A stretch of 64,000 bases of DNA from Albifimbria verrucaria. Lineage: Eukaryota > Ascomycota > Sordariomycetes > Hypocreales > Stachybotryaceae. Numbering within the stretch: position 1 is the first letter of the stretch; every line of letters begins with the position of its first letter. The stretch is from positions 1,178,001-1,242,000 of the forward strand of contig JAHREC010000019.1 of NCBI GenBank assembly GCA_020081605.1. Direction: 5' to 3'. Below the pieces are notes generated by a model. It was given only the letters and a program-made list of their open reading frames with translations, was not told where the DNA came from and did not search any database. Below are positions 12,971 to 25,913 of this stretch, one piece after another. The translations under genes were made by a program, and so were the position numbers.

Positions 12971-15542
12971 GGTGGCATCTTGCGCTTGAGCCGCGCAGTA
13001 TTAAATAAAGGACCTGGTAGGGTGGCAGAGGTAGCGACAGAAGGGCTCGCTGGTGGTTTGAAAGAGAGAAAACCAAGGGCCTATCGGGCAGTGGCCGGGG
13101 CGTCTTGTAGCTGCAAGGCGCAATACGCAGCGTGTGTGCGAGGGATGCGGCTCAACTCTGCGTGGTGACGGTAGAGACAGCCGTTCTTGGGTTCACGGAG
13201 TGCATGCGGGAGAGAAGCCAGTCGACCGTGTCCGCACACCCATTTGCCGTAGGTCAATACGGCGATTGGATAAAGGCAATGCCAGTTTTCCCGTGGGCTT
13301 TTGTCAGTTGATGCAGAAGCGGCCCGGGTTATATAAGAGTATGCGGCGGCAGGCGGTGGTGGGCGGTGGTAGGAGCGACGCAAATGGCCAAGCGGTCGAT
13401 CCACGACCCGACGTGGTGGAGAGCCCAGGCGGGGAACTGAAGAAGGGCAATATACGTGCGTAGATGCAAGCAAGTGTGTTGAGCGTACGCAAGAGGCTGG
13501 CCGAAGCTGGCTCCTGTTAGATGGAGTTGGATGTATCCCGGACCCTGTTGGTCCTTGTCGGCTTAGTGGCACGACCGTCCACAACGAGTGCGGTCTGAAG
13601 CAACAGCCGTCACTCGTCTTCTTGGTTTCCTCTTCCCGGCCTCGCTTGAGGTGATAAAACTACCTCACCTGGCGGCGGACGGTGTTTACTTATGGGTACA
13701 TGACGGTAGAGAGGCTCAGGTATGCAGAACAGGTCACAGACCAACGTTGGCGGAGGAGCAGACGAGAGATTGAGGATGGACGTGGTGCAGGGTAATAGCT
13801 ACACGAGAGCGTGAGCATGAGCATGAGCATAGAGCTTGAGGGTGTGGTGGTACAGAGCCAGCTTATCAGAGGCGCATGGCTGTCTGGTTGTATGGGTCCC
13901 TCGACTCATCTTGGCCAAGCACAGCTGGGGAGGGAGGGGGCGTTCTGGAGGTGGGCTCGTCGAGGACACGGCATGGGATAGGCTCCACCCTGATCCCGGT
14001 GCAGATGGAACGGAGACAGTGGACAGATGGACGAAGGGGATGGAGCACGGCGCTGTACCCGGCGTGGAAGGAGGAGAGAGAGTGAGGGGACGAGGTGGTG
14101 GGATGGCAGAGGAGGAGTCAGGAAGACGTGGGATGGGACGGGGATTGGGATGGGAGAGCAGGAGAGCAGGAGAGCAGGACGACAGACCGGACAAGAACTC
14201 CACGGCCTCGTACATGTACCTAGGTTGACACCAGCGCATGTGCTGGCCATGAGGTTACCCCAACTCCGGAGTACCTGCCGAGGTGCGGCATCCGGCGAGA
14301 TAAGATACCTCACCGGGGTTGCTGGTCCAAGTACTTTTCCAAGAATCGGTACCTAGATGATACAGTACCCTTGATCAGGTGATGTGCCATGATTGTCAGG
14401 TATAGCGACAGGAGGAAGAAAAGAAAAAGAAGAAGAAAAAACATCGTCTCCCCTTTCAGCCATCTCATCAAAGCGCGTCCCCATCCACGGATCTCAAAAT
14501 CAAGCATCGTGCTTGGCCCTCCCCAACGAGAGGGAGCACGGCTGCCCCCCACCACTCCACCACCCACCCACTGAAGACTGTCACGTTGCAGGATAAGCCC
14601 ACCTTTATCCGTCCGTGGGACGAGCCTAGCCCTGCACTACAGGGAGGTGCTGGGTTAGGGGCTCCGGGAGGCCTGGACCCAGAGCCTATTGGCCCTGGGC
14701 TGTCCCATTTCCATCTAATGACGGAGCTCAACCTCCATCTCAAGCTTCCCTCCGTTTCCCGCGAGCTTCAGGTCCAGCCATCCCTGACCACTGCACGCGC
14801 AGCAGACCACACCGAGCCTCGGCCTATGGGAGCTGATGCGGATGGCTACGCGCATCGGCCGGCAGACCTGCTCGTATACCTGAAGCGTCTCCGTCGACGC
14901 GTCCCATATGCTGTCGCCTGAAGTTCCCTGAGCTCGAATTGCACATTCGCAACAAAGTCCCTGGCACCCGTGCACGCCGGGTAGACACCTCTACACCCAT
15001 CTGTGCCACCAATGGTCAGCTTCCTCGATAGGGCTACCAAGGCGTCTGCCACGATCCCGGGTGGATGACTGTACACGGTACCTAAAATTAGTGGTAAATG
15101 TCATTGCATTTGTCTTACCGTCACTCCTTGTTCATCTCAAGGCAGAGGACGCCCGCCTCGATCGCCTTACCCGGGCAATTGACGTATCACCCATGTCCTC
15201 GATGCAGAGCGATGCAGTGCCTCAGGTATCGCGCATCTTGGAGCGTCGAACCTTCGGAGCCTCATCTGTTGCCCAAGAGACACGCTGTCTCTCCTCTCCA
15301 TTCCCTTCCCAGACGCACACGAGCCGGATAACACGACACGACACGGCAAGACACGTTTGCGGACGCACACCCGAGTCGACCCCGTACCTGTACGCCTATG
15401 ACCATTGATGCGCACAACGCACCCAAACAAGCTGTAACTCGCTGCAACCTCAACCCACCGGCATTTCTCTTCCGCGTAATCATGAACTGCTCGACGGCAC
15501 CCGTTGAATACCAAGAGCTCTGATGGAGGCTGCTGTTCAAAG
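12971..15542. other. Divergent intergenic/promoter region
   Basis: About 2.6 kb between the DUF6590 gene (-) and the coiled-coil gene (+). It has purine-rich low-complexity DNA (14060-14180), a short tandem repeat, and scattered TACCTAGGTA/GTACC-like microrepeats (14210-14370, 15070-15090). ORFs in both strands at 13081-14360 are mutually overlapping and low-complexity, so I do not call them. The 5' UTR of the coiled-coil gene probably starts within 15.0-15.5 kb. Confidence 0.5.
14150..14182. repeat. Short tandem repeat of GGAGAGCA
   Basis: About four head-to-tail copies of GGAGAGCA inside a longer purine-rich tract (14060-14180). Simple low-complexity DNA; copy number may be affected by sequencing error. 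Confidence 0.6.
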
Positions 15543-18038
15543 ATGCAGGGCTTCGAGCCTGCCACCTCCGTCCCTCCCCCAAAGACACTCGACCCGGACA
15601 AAGACACGCGCTTGGGCATTGGCAGACCTCTGACCGTCGCTGCGCCCACATCGTCTCAAGGCGAGGATGATGCGAAGGGTAGCGAGGGTTGGCGGCTTCA
15701 GAGCGATCCCTCGGCCACGTCGAGTCGCATCACAACGCCAGAATTGTCATTCATCGGCCCAAGACCACCCCAAAATACTCGCGACATGATTAAGCCCTAT
15801 CATTCAGAGTCTCCGCATCCGATATTTCTGTTACCAACGTTGACTACCGGGGCTCGCGACCTCTTAGACCCGACAAATGAAACACAGGCCAGTCCACGTA
15901 ACATTGCCGCTTCTGGCAATTCTGGCCCTTCCCAGCAATATCACTCATCTTTTCAACCAGATGAGAGCTCCGAACAACGCGAGTCATCATTTCTATTGAG
16001 TGGTGGTAAGTTGGGTAAACTAGATGCGGACGAGGCCTCGCCCGTTACTCCTCAATCTGGTCTTGTTGCCAATGGCTCTGCGTTTCCTGGTCTCCTCCTC
16101 TCAGAACCAAACCAGGCACCATCGGTTTCTGTGCATGCTTATCATTTTCCTACAGGCCCAAGAAATCCACTCCCACCGCCGGCTTTTCTAAGGAGAGATG
16201 ATAGTGCCAGTGACTATGCTATGCCGAGACGACTTTCTATGGGGTTGACATCGAGAAACGAAGAATTGCCAGACTCAGGGCCCATCAAACCTGACCACAA
16301 CACCCATATTAACCTGCCTCGACACCATCCGCCCTTCAGTTATCACCATCGCAGAGGAGTAGCCAAAATGAGCACTATGCTTCATCTGCGTCCGATGCGT
16401 CCTCTGAAACGCCGTCCGACTTTGTCTCTTCCGAGGAAGACCCCATAGACTATCGCAACGCGCGCTACTTTCCTCCTCAATTGCCCGTGTCCGTCTCCAG
16501 ATCGTCCCAGCCAAAAGATAAGGCCTCGGCCCTCAGCAATATCGCTTCTTGGGTTTCGATGCACGAGCATGGCCCCTCGAAAAAACAAGTGATTCGAGGA
16601 GACATGTTCCAGAGCCAAGCTTGGGAATAGATGCCGGGATGGCAGAAAGCTTCGCCACCACGTCAGAAAACGAAATCGAAGAGTTGTGGCAAGAACTGAA
16701 ACGGAAACGTGCGCATTTGGCCGATACCAAGGTGCAAATGGAGCGCAAACGAAAGGAGCTGCGACAATTACGACGAAGAAGGGACGAGGCAGACAATGCG
16801 TTCATGAATTCTGTGCGGCCCCTCTTGGTCAACGTCATCAACCAACGGGAGGTACTTCACGCCCCTATTAGCTTTCTGGAGCGAAGATGGACGGACATGC
16901 AAAGGTTAAGGGATGAATACCACCTCCTCGAGTCCAACTATGAGGAATTGGAGGATGTACTAGACGACGAGGACCATGCCCTGAATACCTTGGAGACTCG
17001 CTTCTTTAGCCTTCTGGCCGCTGGTCAAGATCGAGCGCCCAAGAGAAGACCTTCAGTTGATGATAATAACCAACAGCCGACAATACCATCAGATGTACCA
17101 TTCATCCTGCGTGGTATTTCTCCTGACGGTCCATCAGAAGCCTTGCATCCATTATATGTCGACTTTACATCCGCGGTAGGCGACCTGGACAATGCTAAAG
17201 AAGAGTATCAAGATCTTTGCTGGCTCAAGGATCAGTACGACGAGGAAATGAAACTCAAGCAAAGAACAGGCCAAAAGATCCCCGACCGCATGCAAGAGTT
17301 CCTCGAAGAATATCCCTCGGAAGAGAAGAGGATGAAAGAAAGCATGGATGCGTTACGTAACAAGGCTGAGAGGCTCAGGCGACTGTGCGAGGGAAAGAAT
17401 GTCATGAGAAAGCACATGTCAGCGCGCATGGTTTATGAACTGGATCCTACAGTTAAATTCGAGGATATGGAGCTCGAGGATAGGGAAACCATTCTTGGAA
17501 GAACAACAACCTTGGCTCATCCCCGCTTTCCAGAACTCTTGTCTCAGCCGGACCATGTTTTAGCAGCGCCACTACCCCTTACAACACTTGGGGCTCTTCG
17601 ACAAGCGACGAAGTTGCCCGACAGCGACCCGGAGAAAAGGCTCAAAAGCGACTCGCTTCCAAGGAGTATGCCATTGACAAGCTTTTGCAGGACACCCCTG
17701 GCAATACCGGTAAAGCAGGGTTCGTCAACCGGTGGCTACTCCAAGAACTCAGGCAATGCCCGCTCAAGGTGTTATTGCTCCACACAATCTTTATCTCGAG
17801 CCGTTTGCTGCGGATCCGCGACCCGTGGCGGTGGCAGTGTGATGTGTTACATTATTGGTGGCATGACGACACGACGGAGTACAAAGAGGAGATGCAGACA
17901 ACGGCCAGCAGCACACAGTACTCTTCGCGGCTGGGGACTCCACAGATGTCCAGGGCTGCTTCTGATGGTCATCTGACATATGGCCGAGAGCACCAAAGAC
18001 AAACGAGCAGTAGCGATGTAGGAACTGTTCTCACATAG
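15543..18038 (+). CDS. Conserved-looking coiled-coil protein of unknown function
   Basis: I do not recognise a named family. Bridged, it is about 832 residues in one exon. The first ~350 residues are Ser/Pro/Thr-rich and probably disordered. Residues ~370-640 are highly charged and helical (ENEIEELWQELKRKR, LRQLRRRRDEADNAF, YEELEDVLDDEDHALN), predicting long coiled coils. The C-terminal part is aromatic and basic (NRWLLQELRQCPLK, DPWRWQCDVLHYWWHDD), then a polar tail. Start taken at ATG 15543; an upstream exon is possible. Frame breaks at 16332-16334, 16573-16576 and 17575-17578 are each one missing C, giving 833 codons. A cytoskeletal or spindle role would be a guess. Confidence 0.75.
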
Positions 18039-19509
18039 GCTTCCGCCTTGCCTATTACAGTTTCGGCCCTGGCGGGCTTGGACGATATCACTTCTTCTTA
18101 TCATTATTTCTTCCCTTTGTTCTCGCTGCAGTATTGTGGGTCCGCTTGTAGAACTGGATACGATATCGGACGGCTGGCGCTCATTTTGGAATACCCATAC
18201 CTTCCGTTCTCTTTTTATTATTGGCTATGTACGAGACGGGATCCCTTGGACAAATTGCGGCAATGATACCCTGGTTCGTTTATTATTATTTGAATTCTTT
18301 GCACGATATATATTTGCTGGCTATATCAGAATCTGCGCGGGCCCTGCCTTGTAACCCATTGGCCCTTCGTCCATGTGACAATCCTTCATCTGTCCCCGGC
18401 GGATCCTTCTCCGCCAGACAAGCATGAGGGCTACCAAGGTCCCGTTTCCACGGATGATGCCATAACGGTCGATGTTTACCCACAGATTTCGGTCCTCGGC
18501 GTTAGCACATCAGGCGGCCGTCACGGGAATCGTCACATGAAAGAGGCCTCTTCCAATGCATATGCTGTATTCCAGATCTTGACAGATCAACAACAACCAT
18601 GCCGTTGTTGATGAGATCTTCCCCACCTTGGCTTCCCCACAAGAACTGGCCGCTTTGCTAACCGGGGTATAGTTCCCGCGACAATCATACGCAGACGATG
18701 AATCTCTATCGGCAGGTGCAAGGGTTTGAAGCAGAGCTTGTGATACACAGGACGTCAACTGAATGCGACGGTAAACCTGTTTCGGGCTCGAATATGCGAT
18801 GGATGCAAGTGTGGCACCTGAAATACCGAGCGTCGGATGGCCCAAGTCCCGCTGCAAGCCACGTTCGCCGATTGCTGGAATCAGAGGGCAATGCACGGTG
18901 GAACTGGCATGTGGGTGACGAGGGATCTAGACCCGTCCTGGGCTGGCTACATATGCCGATGGCTGTATGAGGCAATCCTGATTATACGCAGCCGTGACGT
19001 GAGTGCGAGCGAATCCGATATGCTGAGGCTAAGCGATTATCCTTGGGTGATAGTGAATGCGACACAGGCATTGCAACCAAAGCAAGTAATGCCTCGAGAC
19101 AACAGAGCATCACAATGCTGGACCACGAGGCTAGATCCTTGTGCGAATAAAGTGACAATGCAAAAGGTGGCGATAAATCGGATAATGATTACATATCATC
19201 TGATCAATTGGCGGCCCTTCGTTACAGAAGTCAAGAACCGGAGGTTGCTTGGCAGTCTCTTCCTTGAGGCAAGGCAGAAGATTGTCTTCAAACAGTGGAA
19301 GAAAACAGAAATCGGTCTAGGGTAGCTAGAATAAAACGAGGCTTCACGTCTTTCGTGAGCTCAACATGAGAGTATTTGTAAGAAATTTTGTAAGTATATT
19401 TACTCAACTCGAAAGCACTCCTAACGCCTTTGTCTCCTTTGAACTCCAATGCCATCTATGATCTTCATGCATAGCTCATTAAGCAGCTTCTATACGGTAT
19501 GCTTAACGC
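18039..19509. other. Convergent intergenic region
   Basis: About 1.5 kb between the coiled-coil gene (+) and the Aurora kinase (-). One open frame at 18837-19325 has no recognisable domain and no homologue I know; I do not call it. The rest presumably holds two 3' UTRs. Confidence 0.45.
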
Positions 19510-20702
19510 TTATTTACGACAGTTTTCTACAATCCAAGGGTGTTGCTGAACCTCCTCCAGCGAAATTCTTTTCTTGGGATCGGCAACAAGCAACTAGTTC
19601 GTTAGTATGCCACAGGTGGAAGCATTTGATCAAAATACTCACTTTCTTGATAAGGTCCTTAGCTTCAGGACTTACGAATGATGGCACCTTCATGTCTACT
19701 CGGGCGATTCTCTTGTATGTCATGGCGGGCGTATCCTCAAATGGTGCCTCGCCTGTGACGAATTCGTATGCCAACACGCCCAGTGCCCATAGGTCGACTT
19801 TTTCATCGTAGGAGTTTCCCGAGTCGTTCTGTACGACCATCTCTGGTGGTAGGTAGTCGAGCGTTCCGCAGAATGTCTTACGACGGTTACCCGGGGCATG
19901 TACACTCCAGCCAAAGTCCGACATTTTAATCTCGCCATGAATGCCAAGCAGGATATTCTCGGGCTTAATATCACGGTGGATAACGTGCTTGCGGTGCAGG
20001 TACTGTAGAGCGCTAGCCGTTTGTGAGATGTATCGCGCTGCCTTAGGTTCGGGGAACCGTCCAGCCTTGCGCAAGTGCTTGTATAGCTCGCCCTGGCCGG
20101 CAAATTCGAGGATCAGGAAGATTCGCTTGCTGTCGTGGAAGTGGCCGTGTAGCTTGAGGACATTCGGGTGACGTAAGTTGCTCTGGATCTCAATCTCCCG
20201 CTGTACCTGCTTCTCTGCGCGACCACCGCCCTCGCGCAGTTCGCTTTTGTGCAACACCTTGAGAGCGCAGATGAACCCATGGGTCCGCTCACGGGCGAGG
20301 TAGACGCGGCCGAACTTGCCCTTGCCGAGGGGCTTGCCAATCTCGAACATGCCGAGGTGGAAGGCCTTGGCGGCGGGTTGTCTGATGAGCGATAGAGGCG
20401 CATTTTCTTTGTCGGAGTGTGCGGGCTTCCCCGTGGGGAGGGGCTTCCTCGTGGGTGACTTGAGGGTGCTGCGTCGTGTGGTACTCTGGCTATGTTGGCC
20501 TGCCTGTTGTGAAGAGAGGCTTTTAGGCGTGCTAATTGTTCCTGACTAGTTAAAGTAGAGGTTGCTGAGACTATGGTCTAGTGGACGATTAGCATCGTCG
20601 CATAGAGTCTCGCAGAGTAAAATGCACCTTTGATTTGAGGTCGTAGCTGTCGATGTCCTGCACCGACATGTGCTTGAATTGAACCTCAAGGTGGTTTGAC
20701 AT
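19510..20702 (-). CDS. ark1: Aurora kinase (Ark1/Ipl1 type)
   Basis: Serine/threonine kinase of the chromosomal passenger complex, needed for correct kinetochore attachment and cytokinesis. 353 residues in three exons: 20702-20628, 20545-19643 and 19593-19510. Introns are 82 and 49 nt, the second with a perfect TACTAAC branch site. The frame is unbroken. The N-terminus is short and Ser/Thr-rich with a KEN triplet at ~71-73 (SDKENAP), a possible APC/C degron. The kinase domain starts at ~91: glycine loop GKGKFG, catalytic lysine in CALKVL (~121), HRDIKPEN (~215), DFG (~235). The activation loop [16 protein letters not shown], with Thr ~249, is diagnostic for Aurora. All catalytic residues are present. 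The domain ends with the usual QQHPWI segment. Not obviously linked in function to its neighbours. Confidence 0.96.
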
Positions 20703-21861
20703 TGCTGCTAGGTTAGTAAAAGAGACGGTGCAAAGAACTGATGTATTAACAAATCATGTCGACGAGTAGGTAAGTGTTCGTGGACGTTAAAGGTCGCAGA
20801 TCCCTAATGTCTGAATTAGGTAGGTTATGCTATTATTTTCATTTCCTAAACGGGCGAGGATGATCGTTGCGCGGCAACCCCACCGAATCCATCAAGTGCA
20901 TCACATCCTTGTCACAGTAGGGAGCAGTGCCCATTTTGCTTCTCAATTCGGCAAGGTCTTGGTGTTGTTCTCTGATGAATGGTTAAAATCTAGTTCTTCA
21001 TATTTCTAAGGAACATATATCAAGGACTTCTCAGTCATCATAAAACTTGACAAGCTAGAGCATGTGCTTGATATGTCGAGGCTGCCTGGAACTGTGGCTG
21101 GAAACTCAAGCACGTACAATACGTAACGTGTTATATTTGGGATCGTAGAAGGCAGTGAAGAGCGAGTCCAATACTATACATTATATAGTATAGACCTCCC
21201 GTAGTGTTGGCTTGGTATATCTATGTTTTGAGTTGCTTCCTAGTGGACCAGCCAGTTTTTGTGATGGGCAACTCAGAAATGGATCGAGTTTAGGCAGCGT
21301 CCCCACTGCCATGTAATATCTTTCCCCATTTATCCGAGATGGTTGAAAATACGGTTGGATAGCGAAAGAAGCCTAAGGATCATCGCGTGAGATGAAGGGT
21401 CCTGAACTGGCCAGGCCTGCGAGCTTGCTCTAGCCATGTGGTTACACTATTGCCAGCCACCAATCACGACTTTGGTCCCTGCTAAGAAGCCCCATTATGG
21501 ATCACACTTCAGGAGAGCCCAGGGTGGAGAAGGATTAGTGCGTAGTTCGTAAAAGTCCAAAAGCGGTAATTCTTTTACGACCCGTGCGTAGCCTCATCTA
21601 GGAGAGCAATGCCTTGGGTAAAGACTGTGGCACATCAGGACTAGAAATACAAATATCATGCCCCTTTTCGAAGTGGTTATTTTTGGTGATATCCCTATCT
21701 TCTTGTTTGATGTTGAGTATTCAGCGTTGTTATAAAGTTGGTCCTCCTTGACCTAGATGCTACTCATGCAGGTAAGTATTCCCGTAAAGGATCCGTGTAC
21801 ATAGTGTTGGCAAGTTCTAACCCATAGGTCAATAGACACATTCCCTCTTTGATGCTGAAAT
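20703..21861. other. Divergent intergenic/promoter region
   Basis: About 1.2 kb between the Aurora kinase (-) and the ABC transporter (+), so it holds both promoters. A/T-rich, with a TATA-rich near-palindrome around 21172-21193. No gene seen. Confidence 0.5.
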
Positions 21862-24800
21862 ATGACAGAAATAACTAAAGACAAAGACATAGTTGTCGCT
21901 ATGAAGCACGAGGGACAAGAGGATACCACCACGCACTCTGCTGTTCCTGACGAGTCCTCGTCGACACCCCCTCCCGAGCACCGCAACTTTCCGATTATCT
22001 GCGCATCTTCAAGTATGCCGCACGATGGGACTTCTGTGTGTATGCCATAGCTTCTGTGGCATCCATCGGGGCTGGCATCGCACTTCCACTCATGAACGTC
22101 ATATTTGGACAGCTCGTCAACCAATTCACCAATTACTTTAGAGACTCCTCTACCGTCACACAAGAGGATTTCGAACGACTCCTTACCCGACAAGCCCTAT
22201 ACATCATGGCACTCTTCTTGGGTCGCTGGATCCTCAGTACTGTCAATAAGTTCTGCTTCCGGATGATTGGGATTCGTCTCTCATCAGCCATCCGTCTTCA
22301 CTACCTTCGGTCATTATTTGCCCAATCCATCGAGAAAATAGATTCCATGCCAGCTGGCGCACCTGCAACGGCCATAACGACGACAACCAATACCCTACAG
22401 CTTGGTATCTCGGAACATCTGGGGACCTTTTGCAGTTTAACGGTACCATCTGGGCCGCCTTGATCATTTCCTTTGTCTGGAGCTGGGAACTCACATTAGT
22501 TACAAGCTCTCTAATATTCTATGTTTTGGCCATTATGGCTGTTGCATTGCCCATTATTGTCAAGGGCCAGACAGCAGCGATGGAAGCAGATACACAAGCT
22601 AATTCCATCGCAAGCGAAGCACTTGGAGGAATTCGACTAGTCATGGCTTGTTGTGCTCAGGAGCGTGTTCTCACTCGTTATGACGAATGGGTTCGCGAGG
22701 CTAGGAAGCGTGCTGAAAAATTGCTCCCGCAGCTGCGCTCCAGCTGGGCTTGATGGTAAGTTCCGGGTCATAAACTCATAATGAAGCATGCTGATAGAGC
22801 AGTTTTTCGGTGTCTTTGGGACATTTGGATTGGCTTTCTGGTACGGCTCACGGCGTTACGTCGCGGGTGCCATCGACGACGCCGGCGTGGTTATTATTGT
22901 ACTGATGTCTGTCATGATGATCCTCACATCCCTGGAACGTGTATCAACGCCACTCATGGCGGTCAGCAAAGCCATGGTTGCTGCTTGCGAGCTGTTTACC
23001 ATCATTGATGCGACTCCGCCTGTCTCTGGTACACTTCGACCAGAACTGGCTGATCAGGATATTGTCTTCGATAATGTCACTTTCGAGTACCCGAGCCGAC
23101 CTGGAGTTACTGTGCTAAACCATATGAGTTTTCGCATCAAGTCAGGACAGCATGTCGCCTTTGTCGGACCGTCTGGCTCAGGCAAGAGTACAGTTGTCGG
23201 CTTGCTGGAGCGTTGGTACAACCTGGGAAACATGAAATTCAGCCAGAGGAACTGAATTCTAAGCCTCCAAAGGGGTTCATGGAACCTAGTAAGGACTCTG
23301 AGGAGCATCATGAAACACCTTCTCCTTTAGCAGTTGGCGGCTCCATACATGTGGGTGAACACAATATTGAGGAGTTTGATACCAAATGGTGGAGGTCGCA
23401 GATCGGGTTAGTACAACAAGAACCCTTTCTGTTTAACGATACTATATTCAACAATGTTGCACACGGTCTGATCGGCACTCAATGGGCTGGTGCATCTGAG
23501 GAACAGAAGCGAGAACTAGTTCAAGAAGCGTGTGAGGAAGCCTATGCAACCGAGTTCATTAATCGACTGCCAGATGTAAGTTGAATCCAAAATCTCTGCT
23601 TCTACTCTCTCGTCTAACATGATGGCAGGGTTACGATACCAGAGTAGGTGACGGTGGTGCAAAGCTATCTGGTGGTCAAAAGCAGCGTCTGGCCATTGCC
23701 AGAAGTATCGTCAAGAAGCCTCAAATCATCGTTTTCGACGAAGCAACCAGCGCAATCGACGTCAAAAGCGAGAAAATCGTCCAAGCCGCAATCGACAGGA
23801 TTTCGAAGAACCGCACAGCCATCTCTATTGCACATCGCTTATCCACGATCAAGACGGCTGATCAAATAATAGTGTTCAATGGCGGACAAGTCGTCGAGCA
23901 GGGCACACATGAAAGCCTTATCCAGGACAAAGGTGGTGTTTACAGAAACCTGGCCCTTGCTCAATCACTTCACTTTGCTACTGGTGGAGAAGAAAATGAC
24001 AAACCAAGCGAGGAGTACACCAAAGAGCTGGCCTCATCTGATCCTGATGTAGTTCCTATCGCACCAGTTGCTGGAGAGAAGCCAAAAAGCTCGGAGCGCG
24101 AGAATCGAGATATACTGCATAGCTTTGGAAAATTGCTATATGAGCAGCGTGTGCAGTGGCCGTCCTACGTTGGCATGGTTGTCGCCTCGATGTGTGTTTC
24201 TGCAGGCACTCCTGTGCAAGCATGGCTTTTTGCCCAAGTCATCGGTGTTTTCCTCCTCGACAAAGACGATCTGCCAGAGGAATCAAACTTTTGGGGCCTC
24301 ATGTGGTTTGTCTTAGCTTCGGGCATTGGGCTTGCCTACTTCTCCAAAGGATGGTTGAGCTTACATATTCAAAATCTCATCAGCGCCACTTACAAGAAGT
24401 ATTACCTCAAAGATATGCTCTATCAAAGGCTGCGTTTCTTTGACGAAGATGGCAACTCACACGGGTCACTTAGCTCGCGGGCTTCTGGCGATCCCAAACA
24501 GCTCGAGGAACTTCTGGGATTGAATCTTGCCTTCATGTTATCAGGGATTTTTACAGTCATTGCTTGCGCGATTACAACCTTGATATTTGGTTGGAAACTT
24601 GGCCTGGTAGCCATGTTTGTCACTCTACCTGTCATGGTAGGTTCAGGGTGCTGGAAATACCGATATGAAGTCCAATTTGACAAGATGAACTCTCAAGTGT
24701 TTGCAGAGAGCTCCGAATTTGCCACCGAAGCTATTGGTGCTATGCGGACAGTCTCCGCGCTAACCATGGAAGACTTTATAAATGACCGATACAAGAAGCT

Positions 24801-25913
24801 GCTGGATGGGCATGTTAATGCAGCCTTCCAGAAAGCCAAGTGGGCATCTATACTGTATGGCTTCGCAGATAGCACCAGCATTGGCTGCCAAGCCTTGGTG
24901 TTTTGGTACGGCGGCAAGCTCCTAGCGAGTGGTGAGTATACGATGGAGGCATTTTTCGTATGCTTCATAGCCATTGTTTACGGCGCAGAAGCCGCGAGCC
25001 AAGCCCTTGCTGTGGCACCGAATGCTGCACAAGCAACAGCTGCTGCGAACCGCATTCTTGACGTACGAGAAACAGCACACCTGGATAAGATTGAAACACA
25101 CGACTCAATTGGAGCCAAAGGAGGTGTCAAGGTTGAGCTCCGCAGTGTCTCTTTCAAGTATCCTTCGCGAGACATATCAATCTTCAACTCTTTAAACCTT
25201 ACCATTGAAAAGGGACAGTTCGCTGCGTTTGTTGGACCATCGGGATGTGGTAAAACAACCATTATTTCGCTGCTACTGCGGTTCTATGAAGTGGATAAAG
25301 GCAGTATCTTGTGTAATGGCCTTGATATCAAAGACCTCAATATCTACGGGTACCGGCAGAATTTGTCATTGGTGTCCCAGGAACCGATCATGTTTCAGGG
25401 CTCGGTTCGTAGTAACATACTATTTGGCATAGATGACCCCGACTCCGTCTCAGACGAGCGGGTTCATCAAGTCTGTAGAGATGCTTACATTCACGATTTC
25501 ATTACTTCACTACCAGAAGGCTATGAAACCAATGTGGGTCAAAAAGGTGTCTCTTTGTCTGGAGGGCAAAAGCAACGAATCGCAATCGCTCGAGCTTTAA
25601 TCCGAGATCCTCAACTTCTGTTGTTGGATGAAGCAACCTCTGCACTCGATTCTGAGTCGGAAAAGACTGTTCAGGCAGCACTCGAGCGTGCAAGTCAAGG
25701 CCGGACCACAATTGCAGTTGCCCACAGAATAGCCACAATTCAAAACGCCGACGTGATATTCGTTTTTGATGACGGACACGTGGTAGAGCGAGGCACGCAC
25801 AATGAGCTTCTTCAGAAACAAGGTGTTTATTTTGGAATGGTGAGATCCCTGTCTCTTTTTCCATTACTTATGCTAACTGCTTACAGTGTCAGAGTCAAGC
25901 TTTGGATCTGTAA
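21862..25913 (+). CDS. ABCB-type (MDR/P-glycoprotein-like) full ABC transporter
   Basis: Full-size exporter with TMD1-NBD1-TMD2-NBD2 order, about 1303 residues in the plasma or vacuolar membrane; the substrate is unknown. Exons 21862-22755, 22800-23575, 23629-25839 and 25887-25913. The second intron ends in AGAG, and I chose the later AG to keep frame. NBD1: Walker A GPSGSGKST, signature LSGGQKQRLAIAR, Walker B IIVFDEATSAID. NBD2: GPSGCGKTT, LSGGQKQRIAIAR, LLLLDEATSALD, H-loop VAHRIATI. Both sites look competent. NBD1 has a polar insert of roughly 40 residues between Walker A and the Q-loop (IGLVQQEP), as in some fungal ABCB proteins. Frame breaks at 21988-21990, 22428-22431 (T runs), 22726-22728 (C run) and ~23230 are single missing bases; bridged total is 1304 codons. 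A zinc-cluster gene follows 560 bp downstream on the same strand. Confidence 0.93.

Noticed and set aside
13081..14360. Overlapping ORFs in several frames upstream of the coiled-coil gene
   Set aside because: Purine-rich low-complexity DNA keeps several frames open by chance; no splicing or domain support.
18837..19325. 162-codon open frame between the coiled-coil gene and the Aurora kinase
   Set aside because: No recognisable domain, amino acid composition looks random, and it overlaps likely 3' UTR sequence.
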